Assembly: GCF_900099815.1 (NCBI RefSeq)
Contig: NZ_FNCW01000007.1
Span: 1 to 64,000 of the forward strand
Length of the DNA: 64,000 nucleotides
From: Psychroflexus sediminis
GTDB lineage: Bacteria; Bacteroidota; Bacteroidia; Flavobacteriales; Flavobacteriaceae
Direction: 5' to 3'
The first letter of the stretch is position 1, and each line of letters begins with the position of its first letter. Position numbers and translations under genes: made by a program. The notes beneath the pieces are model-generated. The model was not told the DNA's origin, did not search any database, and was given only the letters and a program-made list of their open reading frames with translations. This document shows positions 44,423 to 53,608 of the stretch, piece by piece.

Positions 44423-44998
44423 TCAATCCGTTTCCGGGACTAAAGACTCAGAATCCTTCCTGATTTTGACAAACATAATCACATCAAAAATAAAATGAGC
44501 AGCCATAGCTGCATAGATATCGAAGTAAACCACCAGGTAACCAAATCCGGCTGAAATAAAAATCAGAAAAACACCATACATGGATTTTCTCCAGTCTTTG
44601 GATGAAATATACCCGTGTAAAATCACAAAAACAATCGCCGCTAACCAAAGCCCCAGCAAAGGCTGTAGCGCACCGCGAAATAAGATTTCTTCACCAACTC
44701 CAGCGCAAAAGGAATAAAACAGGATATCGGTCCAGTGCAGGTCCAGGCCTTTAAAGAAATTGGCATAAAAGGTGCTGGTTTCTTTCAGCGGGGGCAGCTT
44801 TAAAAGTAAAATGCCGATGAGAGCCCCTAAGGCTCCAAATCCTAAACCTGCAGGGATAGAATATAAGAGATTATCATAGGCAAACATTTCAAAATACTGG
44901 ACCTCATCAGAAAAGGAAAGTATAAAATAGGCTATGCCGCTAAAACCAAACAGGGTAAATACGGACAAGGCAAACATTGCCGATTTTGTCAATTTCAT
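44423..44998 (-). CDS. CPBP-family intramembrane glutamic endopeptidase
   Basis: This 191-aa polytopic membrane protein has the CPBP (Abi/CaaX prenyl protease-like) motif GVGEEILFRG with Glu103, Glu104 and Arg108. Later histidines in VFVILHGYIS and AMAAHFIFDV are at the expected metal or catalytic positions. Members cleave within or near membranes, and the substrate is unknown. It lies 16 bases downstream of the holin-like membrane gene, so the two probably share a transcript. Confidence 0.9.
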   Translation of the reverse strand: MKLTKSAMFALSVFTLFGFSGIAYFILSFSDEVQYFEMFAYDNLLYSIPAGLGFGALGALIGILLLKLPPLKETSTFYANFFKGLDLHWTDILFYSFCAGVGEEILFRGALQPLLGLWLAAIVFVILHGYISSKDWRKSMYGVFLIFISAGFGYLVVYFDIYAAMAAHFIFDVIMFVKIRKDSESLVPETD

Positions 44999-45014
44999 AT
45001 CACGGGATTAAGCT

Positions 45015-45362
45015 TTATTTTCGAGGTCGTTCTGCCACCACAAAAATAAGGGATTGCAAAATTGAAAGTAAAACACTGAAGAGCAGTGCCCACCAAAATC
45101 CATCCACGCTAAATCCTCCGATAAGCCCGTCGGCCATCAATATAATTAAGGCATTAATTACCAGGAGGAACAATCCAAAGGTAATGACTGTGACCGGAAG
45201 GGTAAGGATAAGTAAAATAGGTTTTACAAAGATATTAAGCAGAGCCAGGAGAGCAGCCACCACGATAGCCGTGAAAAAATCGGTAACATACACACCCCCT
45301 AGGATGTTGGATAACACAAGGACAATAACTCCTGTAAGTATAATTTGCAGTAAGGTTTTCAT
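45015..45362 (-). CDS. Small membrane protein, phage-holin-4-like (YvlD type)
   Basis: This 115-aa protein has three to four TM helices and the family-typical pattern ALLALLNIFVKPILLILTLP followed by LFLLVINALIILMADGLIGGF. This is the phage_holin_4_2/YvlD family of small membrane proteins found in many bacterial chromosomes. There are no phage genes nearby, so it is not evidence of a prophage. Function unknown. Confidence 0.88.
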   Translation of the reverse strand: MKTLLQIILTGVIVLVLSNILGGVYVTDFFTAIVVAALLALLNIFVKPILLILTLPVTVITFGLFLLVINALIILMADGLIGGFSVDGFWWALLFSVLLSILQSLIFVVAERPRK

Positions 45363-45395
45363 GGGGTTAGGTTTAAATTAAATTCTAAAATAAAA

Positions 45396-45430
45396 AAAAC
45401 TGCTCCAACTTTGAAGGCTGAAGCAGTTTT
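45396..45430 (-). terminator. Intrinsic terminator after the second SGNH lipoprotein gene
   Basis: On the minus strand AAAACTGCT...AGCAGTTTT closes a stem around CAGCC...GG inner pairs, followed by eight T residues. It starts about 20 bases after the stop codon at 45450. It also reads as a stem on the plus strand, but no plus-strand gene ends here. Confidence 0.75.
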
Positions 45431-45449
45431 TAAACAATAATTAATCTTT

Positions 45450-47009
45450 TTAGTTAACGTTATCACTTAAATAAATGGTTCCGTAAGACCCCAGTTTAAC
45501 CTCCGGCAAATCAGCGCCATAAGTTAAATTGACAGCTCTCAAGGTTTCATTGGCTATTAAAGCATATCCCCGTGGAGTTAAGTGAACAGCATCTAGAGAG
45601 AATCCGCCTCCGGTCACAAAATCTGAGGTTATCACTCCTCCTGGAAAACTTACACCCTGGGCTACATCTTGCAGGAGTAAATTTGCATCAACAAAAGCCA
45701 AGCCATTGGCCTGAGCCAAAGCTTGAATGCTGGCATTATAAGACGTTCTTGCTGCTGAAATCTTCTGTATCTCCTGTGAGTCTAAAGCGTCGGAATCCTC
45801 TATGCCGCTAACAGCATCCAATACCAATTGGGCTTGCTGAGGACTAGGTGTTCCGCCTTGTTGCAAAAGACCTAAAACCTGCAAAACTTCCGGACTGAGA
45901 ACCACCGAACCATAACCTTGAGCCAAAGCTGACTGATCGATAGTTATCAATAAGAGTTCCTCCGGTTGCATTTGTCTAAATCCAAGAGGATTTGTTTGAG
46001 AAGCGGGGACGTCTATGATGAAGCGGTTGGGCCCTTCATTAAATGTTATTGCATACTGTGATGCAAGAGCCTGAGCTTGCGCCGGCGGCACTCCCTGCTG
46101 TATAAGTCCTTGTGTAAAAATACCTGCAACAGCCTGGAAGAAACCGGTTAAATTAGCAGCCGTTTGAGCATCCAGGACCAAGGCATTATTGGGAACGGTT
46201 GTAAAAAAAGGAATATCGGTTATATTAGGTATGTTATAGACCACCCCTCCTGAGGCTGAAGCCGTTAGGCCATCTATCAATTGGCTATACACACTCGCAA
46301 AGACGCTGGGATCTGTAATATCATTGGAGGCATAGGTGGAAGGATCTAAGTTTCCTGTTTGATCGATACCCGTACCACCACTTGTGGCATAACCCAGAAT
46401 ATCATTGTTACCAATCCATAACGAAAAGAAGGATGGATTTTGAGCCAGGGCATCTCCGAGTACAGTAGCTGTTTCTGAAGAGGAAAATCTGGCAAAATAG
46501 GGATTAGCCTGTCCTACAGCAACTCCTGCGACACTCCCATAACCTGGTGCCAGTAAGTGATAACTTTTCGCTCCCGGAACTCCCATGTTATTGAAAGAAC
46601 CACTAAGCTTATTCGTAACTTCTGTCTGTGGTTCTCCTGCCAAAGGTAGTGGTGGAATAACGGGCTGACCGGCATTTGAAGACAGCACCAGTCTGTTATT
46701 AGCGATTTGGGTACCGTTCAATGTCAATCCTCCAAGATTATCTGCCATAAGAGGCTGCGTAAATTTGCCTCCTCCAGCCAGTGCAAATTGTCCGGCCAGG
46801 ATATTGGGATAAGAATTCTCCTGTCCCTGAATATAAAGCGCTCGATCTGCATAACCCGCTGTAAGGGAGTTTCCTAAGGCAACATAGTTGGTGAAATCGG
46901 CTTCTCCGGCGGTATACACCTCAGCATCTTCAATAGATTCATCGAATTCCGGCTCACAGGCAATGAGTCCAAAAGCTAAAACCGGTAAATATTTTATATA
47001 GTTTTTCAT
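45450..47009 (-). CDS. SGNH/GDSL-type esterase lipoprotein (second copy)
   Basis: This 519-aa lipoprotein (signal ending LIACE, Cys18) carries an SGNH hydrolase domain. Block I reads ALGNSLTAGY with Ser48, the Asn/Gly blocks lie in VPGAKSYHLLAPGYG and SLWIGNNDILGYA, and the catalytic Asp-x-x-His is in LDAVHLTPRGYALIAN near the C terminus. It would hydrolyse ester bonds of lipids or acylated sugars at the cell surface or in the periplasm. It follows the FadL-like gene by 9 bases. It is a paralog of the 48598 product. Confidence 0.9.
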   Translation of the reverse strand: MKNYIKYLPVLAFGLIACEPEFDESIEDAEVYTAGEADFTNYVALGNSLTAGYADRALYIQGQENSYPNILAGQFALAGGGKFTQPLMADNLGGLTLNGTQIANNRLVLSSNAGQPVIPPLPLAGEPQTEVTNKLSGSFNNMGVPGAKSYHLLAPGYGSVAGVAVGQANPYFARFSSSETATVLGDALAQNPSFFSLWIGNNDILGYATSGGTGIDQTGNLDPSTYASNDITDPSVFASVYSQLIDGLTASASGGVVYNIPNITDIPFFTTVPNNALVLDAQTAANLTGFFQAVAGIFTQGLIQQGVPPAQAQALASQYAITFNEGPNRFIIDVPASQTNPLGFRQMQPEELLLITIDQSALAQGYGSVVLSPEVLQVLGLLQQGGTPSPQQAQLVLDAVSGIEDSDALDSQEIQKISAARTSYNASIQALAQANGLAFVDANLLLQDVAQGVSFPGGVITSDFVTGGGFSLDAVHLTPRGYALIANETLRAVNLTYGADLPEVKLGSYGTIYLSDNVN

Positions 47010-47018
47010 GGTCTTAAA

Positions 47019-48275
47019 TTATAATTTATAAGTTACTCCAATACCTGGTAAAAATGCACTGGATTTATACGTTCCTGCGAAAGGCACATTCTGTCCATTT
47101 TCTGTATAAAAATCATAAGAGGCATCAATCTCCTTAAATCTTAGATACAGGAAAGAAGCATCGATAGCAAATTTTTCTGAAACCTGAAGAGAGAGACCAG
47201 CCGTATACCCATTGGCATCGTTTCTTGGTGTTTCCGGCGCAAAATACATGGCCTGAACTGGTGATTCATCAAAATAATATCCCGCTCTTAGGCTAAGGTT
47301 TTCTGTAGCCAGGTATTGCGCACCAAATCTGTAGGATGACGCATTTTTATAATTCCTGGGGTTTACCGAGGTAGGTATATTTGGGCTTGCAAAGTCAATA
47401 TCCAGAGAATTGTAAACTTCCCAGTATACTCTCTGATAATCGAATGCGAATAACCATTTTTCATTCATTTCGTAAGCGAAACCTATGGTTAACTCGGCAG
47501 GCATAGGCAGTGTCGCCGTAAATGCTGTGGTTCCATTTTGCGGGGTCAATGTAGAGTTTGGAAAGTCGGAAAATGTAGCCTCCCCGCCTTCAGAATTCAG
47601 GAGTATTTCAGATCTATAGTTGAAACCTATTCTCAATTCTTCAACAGGCGTAAACATAAAGCTCGCGCTCCAGCCTGTATTGGTCACTCCGGAATCATCT
47701 ATCGTAATATTGGATCTGTTGCCTTCTTCGTCCGTAAGGGTCCGGTTAGCATTTCTGTTGAAATTCACATTCCCTGTAACAAAGATAGGTCCACCACCAA
47801 TGCTGAAATGCTCTGATAATTTTACAGAAACCAAGGGCTGAATATAAATCGCTGCAAGTTCTATATCGTTAACCAGATGTGAGCCTGGCCAATTTTTCTC
47901 CCATTCTACAGAACTTCCGTAAGGAGTTGAAACCGATAAGCCCAGACTTAACCATTCATTAACTTTATAAGCCGCATGAAAATAAAATGGAGTTCCGGGG
48001 TCTTGCTGAGTTTCAGCAAATTGCCCTGTGGAAGTGTTTTGCCATTTCACATCAGAAAACACACCTGTTATACCGGCTGAAATCGTTAGCCTCTCTTCCA
48101 AATAGACTAATCCCGATGGATTAAAAAAGGCTGTTTCTGCACTGTTTACTACACCAACACCTGCATGACCCATAGCTAAAGCTCTCTGGCCCTGTGCTCC
48201 TACGCGATAACCTCCTGCATAAGCCAATGTTGTAGCCAGCATAAGAAGCAATCCTGAAATTAAAAAGTTCTTCAT
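47019..48275 (-). CDS. OmpP1/FadL/TodX-family outer-membrane hydrophobic-substrate channel
   Basis: This 418-aa outer-membrane beta-barrel has a signal peptide (cleavage after AYA, about residue 20) and the FadL-family N terminus GGYRVGAQGQRALAMGHAG followed by the AETAFFNPSGLVYL hatch motif. The barrel ends in the aromatic GIGVTYKL. FadL proteins let long-chain fatty acids or other hydrophobic molecules diffuse through the outer membrane. It has its own promoter and is cotranscribed with the esterase lipoprotein downstream, suggesting that products of ester hydrolysis are taken up here. Confidence 0.93.
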   Translation of the reverse strand: MKNFLISGLLLMLATTLAYAGGYRVGAQGQRALAMGHAGVGVVNSAETAFFNPSGLVYLEERLTISAGITGVFSDVKWQNTSTGQFAETQQDPGTPFYFHAAYKVNEWLSLGLSVSTPYGSSVEWEKNWPGSHLVNDIELAAIYIQPLVSVKLSEHFSIGGGPIFVTGNVNFNRNANRTLTDEEGNRSNITIDDSGVTNTGWSASFMFTPVEELRIGFNYRSEILLNSEGGEATFSDFPNSTLTPQNGTTAFTATLPMPAELTIGFAYEMNEKWLFAFDYQRVYWEVYNSLDIDFASPNIPTSVNPRNYKNASSYRFGAQYLATENLSLRAGYYFDESPVQAMYFAPETPRNDANGYTAGLSLQVSEKFAIDASFLYLRFKEIDASYDFYTENGQNVPFAGTYKSSAFLPGIGVTYKL

Positions 48276-48314
48276 TTTGAATTTATTTTTTTATGATATT
48301 CTGAAAATCCTGAC

Positions 48315-48342
48315 CAAATTTATCATTTTCGAACAAGCTTAA
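48315..48342 (-). promoter_or_regulatory. Possible promoter of the FadL-like gene
   Basis: On the minus strand a full -7 consensus TAAATTTG (48322-48315) is preceded after 17 bases by TTA, a weak -33 box. Transcription would begin about 33 bases before the ATG at 48275. The gap 48276-48597 otherwise holds only the terminator at 48531-48558. Confidence 0.45.
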
Positions 48343-48530
48343 CCCTGATTATAAGAATCTTTTTAAAGAAAACACCCCCTTATTTACTAAAGAACTGAAA
48401 ACCAGAATAGTGTTTAGAGCTGATAAAATTTGCCGCTACTATTTCAATATTTTTTTAGAATAAACGTCAGGAGTTGATGCCATATTTATATTTTGTGAAA
48501 ATCGGAAATCCAGCTTAAAATAAGGGACAA

Positions 48531-48558
48531 AAAAAGCCCCCATCTCTGGAGGCTTTTT
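48531..48558 (-). terminator. Intrinsic terminator after the first SGNH lipoprotein gene
   Basis: On the minus strand AAAAAGCCTCC AGAGAT GGGGGCTTTTTTT forms an about 10-bp stem with a T-run. It lies 40 bases after the stop codon at 48598. It separates the receptor/SGNH unit from the FadL/SGNH unit, which thus have independent transcripts. Confidence 0.8.
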
Positions 48559-48597
48559 AGCAGTTATCAAAACTTTTCATTAAGATTTCAAACTATT

Positions 48598-50265
48598 CTA
48601 ATTGATTAAGGTCGGTGAATAGTTTGTATTATAGTTAGATAAATCTATAAGATTTCCTGAAGCTTCGAAATTGGAACCATAAGTCACATCTATGGCTTTG
48701 AGCATCTGATTAGCGATTAAGGCATAACCTCTGGAGGTTGGATGAACCCCGTCAAGCGAAAAAGCGCCCCCGGTTACCAAGTTGGAAGTCAGGATAAGAT
48801 CATTGCTCTCTACACCAGAGGTTGCGAGTTGGTCTAACAAGGCATTAGCATCCAGTAGCGCAAAACCATTTGAGCTGGCAACTCCTGAAATAACCTGATT
48901 AAACTGAGCTGTAGCCGTAGCTATATCCTGCTGTTCTTCTGGCAATAACACCCATTTATCTGCGAGAGGCAGCGTAATTCCTTCGACCGAAAACTGACCG
49001 GCAAGCTCCTGAGAAAGTCCCTGGGACATCAGGAAAGCCAAGCGATCTGTGTTGACAGTGCCTATAATAGAACTACTTGGCAGGACCAGAAGTTCTGCAT
49101 CTGTAGCCTGTCTTGCCTGACCGTAGGTAGCGCCTAATAAATTAGCCACTAGCGGTGCAGCCTGAGCTGGCAAACCAAAGCTTTGAACTAAAGCTATAAA
49201 CTGAGGGTTAGGTGCTAAAGCGCCGGCAATCTGAGCTGAAACATCAGTAAGCGTTTCGTCGTTTATCACGACAGGATTGGGAGCCTCCTCAGTAAATTCA
49301 ATAATCCGTTCAGTCTCTCCCAAAGCGCCAAAAACTTGATTTATGGCTCCAAAAATAGCGTTTAGTGTAGGGATTTGAGCCGCAAACTCAGGATTGGACG
49401 GGTCTAAAGGATTGTGAGGTACCGTTGTGAAATGAGGTATCGCTGTAACATTGGGTATATTGGCCATAATCCCCTGTAAATTAGGAATATTTGCTGTTAA
49501 AAGCGCTGCAATAGTCCCATAAGTTTGTTGAAAACCTACACCGGGAGGGCCATCCATAGGTGTGATAGGATTGGAACCGTCACCTCCGGAAAGCGCATAA
49601 CCTAAGACATCATTATTTCCAATCCATAAGGATATAAACGTAGGTTGTTGAGCAATAGCATCGGCTATAACTGAAGTTTGTGGCGAGCTCGCCATTCTCA
49701 CAAAATACGGGTTAGCGGTTGGGGGATTCGTAAAAACTCCAGTCGCATTTCCATAGCCCGGAGCGAGTAAATGAAAACTTTTCGCTCCTGGTACGCCTAA
49801 GTTATTGAAAGGACCAGTTGGATTATTATTGAGGATATCGGTAGTAGGCTGTATAGGACCCACAACACTGGATAAAGGAACAGGGCCAGAACCACCAAAT
49901 ACCAGTCTGGGATTAAATCCCGGAAGCTGATTTCCGCCTGCCAGAAGTCCTCCTATATTGTCATTCATAAGTGGCTGTGTAAATGTGCCGCCATCGGCTA
50001 AAGTAGAAAACCGTTCAGCCAATAGCGCAGGCATTGAGTTTTCCTGTGCAATTTTATATAAGGCCCCATCCATAAAACCGGCCGTTAGAGAGTTTCCTAA
50101 AGCCACATAGGTTGAGAAATTTGCAGAACCCTGCGTAAATTCTTCTGTGGCTTCTGGTTCTTCCTGAGCATTCCTGTTTCTCAAGTCTTCTAAGGTTTCA
50201 TTCTCACAAGCCATAAAACTTACAGCTAAGAAAGGAAGAAAGATATATTTGAAATATTTCATCAT
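48598..50265 (-). CDS. SGNH/GDSL-type esterase lipoprotein (first copy)
   Basis: This 555-aa lipoprotein (signal ending FMAC, Cys20) has block I VALGNSLTAGF with Ser59, PGAKSFHLLAPGYG, SLWIGNNDVLGYALSGG, and the C-terminal LDGVHPTSRGYALIAN with the catalytic Asp/His. It shares the whole plan and many segments with the 45450 product. It lies 15 bases downstream of the TonB-dependent receptor and is cotranscribed with it. An enzyme acting on a lipid- or ester-containing nutrient is likely. The substrate is unknown. Confidence 0.9.
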   Translation of the reverse strand: MMKYFKYIFLPFLAVSFMACENETLEDLRNRNAQEEPEATEEFTQGSANFSTYVALGNSLTAGFMDGALYKIAQENSMPALLAERFSTLADGGTFTQPLMNDNIGGLLAGGNQLPGFNPRLVFGGSGPVPLSSVVGPIQPTTDILNNNPTGPFNNLGVPGAKSFHLLAPGYGNATGVFTNPPTANPYFVRMASSPQTSVIADAIAQQPTFISLWIGNNDVLGYALSGGDGSNPITPMDGPPGVGFQQTYGTIAALLTANIPNLQGIMANIPNVTAIPHFTTVPHNPLDPSNPEFAAQIPTLNAIFGAINQVFGALGETERIIEFTEEAPNPVVINDETLTDVSAQIAGALAPNPQFIALVQSFGLPAQAAPLVANLLGATYGQARQATDAELLVLPSSSIIGTVNTDRLAFLMSQGLSQELAGQFSVEGITLPLADKWVLLPEEQQDIATATAQFNQVISGVASSNGFALLDANALLDQLATSGVESNDLILTSNLVTGGAFSLDGVHPTSRGYALIANQMLKAIDVTYGSNFEASGNLIDLSNYNTNYSPTLIN

Positions 50266-50280
50266 TGTATGTTTTAGTTA

Positions 50281-53082
50281 TTAGAAATTATTGATGGTTA
50301 AAGACAAGTAATAGATGGAACCTACAAATCCGGTTCCAAAGGCTGTGAAATATTCGTCTTGTAATAAATTTGAGGCGCCTAACTTGAGGGTAGACTTATA
50401 TTTTGGTATATCATAATTTATCTGAGCATCAACCACATTGAAAGCTGGTACTTCTCCGTCTCCAAAATTAGATTCCCAGAAATAATTATCGCTCCATCTC
50501 CAGGATACGTTAAAACCGAAGTTCTCGAACAAATCCGTTTTACCAAAAGAAGCTTTCACCTTATGTTCTGGTGTATTAAAGCCTACTCTAACATTTGGAT
50601 TTGCTTCTAAGTCAAAATCTAATCTGGAATAGGTGTAATTCGCACTTAAGTCAAACCCGTTAAAAACTTGTGTAGATATACCAATGGCTCCACCATAAGA
50701 CCTTACTTCCTTATCTGTATTGGTATAGGTCTGATAGACCTGAAAATCACCGTTAGCAACAGCCGCCACCGCCAAAGGCGTATTGGTTCCAGGAACAGTT
50801 TGTGTTAATTCTACATCCCCATAAAAAGGAGCAATCACATTTTCATTGGCTAGAAAATCCTGATAAATATTATAGTACGCTGAAGCATCAATAATGAAGC
50901 GCTGAGCTTTTCCTCTATAACCCAGCTCAAAAGAAGAAACCTGCTCAGGTTGTGCCAGGTTAGGATTGCCAATTTCTAAATCGGCCGGATTTCCGGATTG
51001 TGAAAAATCATCACTGACTGAGCTTGCTGTAAACGAATTGTTATAGGCTCCGACACCATTGATGGAAACTGAAGGAGAGCCTAGAACTGCAGCTCCAAAT
51101 GGGCTTAAAGTACCATTTGACACACTATATTGTTTGGTATATCTTTCAGGGTTATCAGAAGCTCCTCCTACCAATACAGCCCGGCCAACATCCAGTCCTA
51201 TGTAGAGGTTTTGTGTTGTAGGATTTCTAAATCCTGTTTGAAAGGATGCTCTGATATTATGATCCTCTGCTATGGTAAAACCGGCTGACAATCTAGGCGA
51301 AAAGAATCCATCAAATAACTCAGATTTATCATAACGCAGAGATCCTGTAAGTTTCATTTTTACAAGGTCTGAAATTTCTACGTTTTTTTGAATTTGTGTA
51401 TACATTCCAAATTCTGAATAATTGATAGCTCCGTCATTATCCGTATAGATCGTACCGTCAGAATTTAGACTATAGGTTCTATATGAACCTCCAACCTGTA
51501 CTTCTGCAAAATCCCACAGGTGACCAAAATTATAATTCGCATCTGAATGATAAAATTTGGAATTGTCCTGAAAAAGCGAACCTTCGCTTAAATCCGGATT
51601 TTGAACGACCTGGTTGAATACATTCTGAAATTCCTGAGTGCCGGGCAATAAACGACCCGTATCCGCTACAGCTCTCGCAGCATCATGTTTTTGATCGTCT
51701 GTTAAGCCCTGTGGGTTTCCAGATAACTCTATTCCTGCAAAGGTTTGAATGTAATCCCCAAACCAGTCGGCATCACTTTTCCAGGCCCGGTTAATATTAA
51801 TACCCGTAAATACCATATCATAAGAATCTCCCGCATCATCTTCATTCACATAAGCCCTAACAAAAAAGTTGTCGTTTTTGACTTCAATTTTATGCTGCTG
51901 CAGGAAAAAGTTTTTAATGTTATATCGGTTAGCCCCCTGATAAATGGTATTACCACTACCTACTTTTCCTACATATTGTATTTCAAAATCATCAGCCCAG
52001 GGTCTATAATATACTCCCCAGTCTGCTTTAAAGCTTTCAGCGTTATAATTGGTTAAATCCATTTCGCTATAACCAGTTCGGCTCACATTAACATCAGGAA
52101 TTATACCTAGACCCCCAGAAGCAGTTCTTATGTTGGTGGAAACCTCATCACCATAAACATTTATACCGTCATAATCGGTATTTTCTCTGGTAAGTCCACG
52201 GTTAAATTTATCTGAACGGTTGTTTGCAGCCCAATCTGTCCCTTTAAGATAACCCACATTGAATTTGGCTGCAAATTTATCGCTAAACCTATGAGCTACA
52301 CTTACTCCTATATCGGTGTATGAATTTTCACCGGCAGCATCTTGAGAGGTCATACCCTGCTTCACATAGCCACGGATACCTGGAAAATCAAATGGATTCT
52401 TGCTTCTCATAAACAAAATACCGTTAAACGCATTAGCGCCATAAAGGCCAGAAGCCGCTCCGGGTAAAATTTCTATGCTTTGGACGTCGGTTTCTACTAA
52501 ACCTATAAGGTTTCCCAAAGGAAAGTTAAGGGCAGGCGCAGAATTGTCCATGCCATCCACCAGCTGCATGAACCTGGCATTTGCAAAGTCTGCAAAACCC
52601 CTGGCGTTAATAGACTTAAAGGTCAAACTGTTGGTGTTCACATCAATACCTTTTAAATTCTCAAGTCCGCCATAGAAATCTGCAGAGGCTGTGGTTTTAA
52701 CATCTTTAATTCCAAAACGCTCCACAGTCACCGGAGATTCAAAAACACGCTCAGGAGTTCTTGAGGCAGAGACCACCACTTCATCCAAAGAACTGCCCTC
52801 ACTCATTTGTACTTCTATAATCTGGTTGTCTCTTGTCACCTCGACTATAACGTTTTCGAAACCAGTGTAAGAAATAACCACATCAAAAGGTGGATTTTGA
52901 TCGGTGGTCAGTGTAAACTTTCCTTCAAAATCTGAAGTGGTTCCCAGGGTCGATCCTTCGATAAATACATTTGCACCCGGCAAAGGAATGCCGGAGTTAT
53001 CTGTAATGGTACCTTTTATGGTCGTTTGCGAATAAGAGAACGCACACAAAAGAAATACAAAAAAATTTAAAGCTGTTTTCAT
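50281..53082 (-). CDS. TonB-dependent outer-membrane receptor with carboxypeptidase-like domain
   Basis: This 933-aa receptor has a signal peptide (cleavage about residue 19), a CarboxypepD_reg-like domain (about 20-105: TIKGTITDNSGIPLPGANVF and GTTSDFEGKFTL), and a plug (about 115-230: DEVVVSASRTPERVFESPV, EILPGAASGLYGANAFNGIL). A 22-strand barrel ends in YYLSLTINNF. It imports a large nutrient using TonB energy. No SusD partner is present, so this is not a classic glycan locus. Instead a GDSL-like lipoprotein follows. A 28-bp perfect palindrome lies 70 bases upstream. Confidence 0.93.
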   Translation of the reverse strand: MKTALNFFVFLLCAFSYSQTTIKGTITDNSGIPLPGANVFIEGSTLGTTSDFEGKFTLTTDQNPPFDVVISYTGFENVIVEVTRDNQIIEVQMSEGSSLDEVVVSASRTPERVFESPVTVERFGIKDVKTTASADFYGGLENLKGIDVNTNSLTFKSINARGFADFANARFMQLVDGMDNSAPALNFPLGNLIGLVETDVQSIEILPGAASGLYGANAFNGILFMRSKNPFDFPGIRGYVKQGMTSQDAAGENSYTDIGVSVAHRFSDKFAAKFNVGYLKGTDWAANNRSDKFNRGLTRENTDYDGINVYGDEVSTNIRTASGGLGIIPDVNVSRTGYSEMDLTNYNAESFKADWGVYYRPWADDFEIQYVGKVGSGNTIYQGANRYNIKNFFLQQHKIEVKNDNFFVRAYVNEDDAGDSYDMVFTGININRAWKSDADWFGDYIQTFAGIELSGNPQGLTDDQKHDAARAVADTGRLLPGTQEFQNVFNQVVQNPDLSEGSLFQDNSKFYHSDANYNFGHLWDFAEVQVGGSYRTYSLNSDGTIYTDNDGAINYSEFGMYTQIQKNVEISDLVKMKLTGSLRYDKSELFDGFFSPRLSAGFTIAEDHNIRASFQTGFRNPTTQNLYIGLDVGRAVLVGGASDNPERYTKQYSVSNGTLSPFGAAVLGSPSVSINGVGAYNNSFTASSVSDDFSQSGNPADLEIGNPNLAQPEQVSSFELGYRGKAQRFIIDASAYYNIYQDFLANENVIAPFYGDVELTQTVPGTNTPLAVAAVANGDFQVYQTYTNTDKEVRSYGGAIGISTQVFNGFDLSANYTYSRLDFDLEANPNVRVGFNTPEHKVKASFGKTDLFENFGFNVSWRWSDNYFWESNFGDGEVPAFNVVDAQINYDIPKYKSTLKLGASNLLQDEYFTAFGTGFVGSIYYLSLTINNF

Positions 53083-53151
53083 GTTAAAGGATTTGTGATT
53101 TTTCTAAAGACGCAATCTAATAATTTAATAATAAATTAAGAGAAAAAAAAT

Positions 53152-53179
53152 AAAAAAACTATGCGCGCATAGTTTTTTT
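53152..53179. promoter_or_regulatory. Perfect 28-bp palindrome upstream of the TonB receptor
   Basis: AAAAAAACTATGCG and its exact reverse complement CGCATAGTTTTTTT abut with no spacer. The site lies 70 bases before the receptor ATG (minus) and 430 bases before the penicillin acylase ATG (plus). It could be an operator for a dimeric repressor or activator, or, as RNA, a hairpin ended by a U-run that terminates in either direction. The rest of the gap 53083-53608 holds no gene. Confidence 0.5.
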
Positions 53180-53608
53180 TAACAATTATGTATTTCAAGT
53201 CCGGGCTTAACATCCGCAGACTCTTGGTTTTTAGAGTATCTGATCTTTTTTATATGAAGCTGTTTTTAAACATAAAACTTTAAAGATGTGTACATTATAA
53301 AATCAATTGATTAATGAATATCTTTTTTTCTCCTATATATTAACCATGTGAATAAACCGCCTGTGAAATTCATTTTTAAGCTTTTCATAGAAATGATAAA
53401 GCTTAAGAATTTATGTAATTTTGACCGGAATCAATTTTATTTGCCTAACTCTTTAACACTTTGATTAACATCGAAAACCATGAAGCCTAAAACGATTTGT
53501 TTTGGCAGGTTTTTAAAAGGCTTTACTTCCTGAAAAGCCGTTCAAGGTTTTTTATAACTTTACAGGCGTTTCTATTCCATTTTTTTTTCACTTAAAGACC
53601 ATTCGATA

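Noticed and set aside
45015-45362. Holin-like gene as evidence of a prophage
   Set aside because: The family is widespread on bacterial chromosomes and no other phage gene lies nearby.
53521-53562. Promoter for the penicillin acylase gene at TAACTTTA (53555-53562)
   Set aside because: The -7 match is 7 of 8, but no TTG -33 element lies at an acceptable distance.
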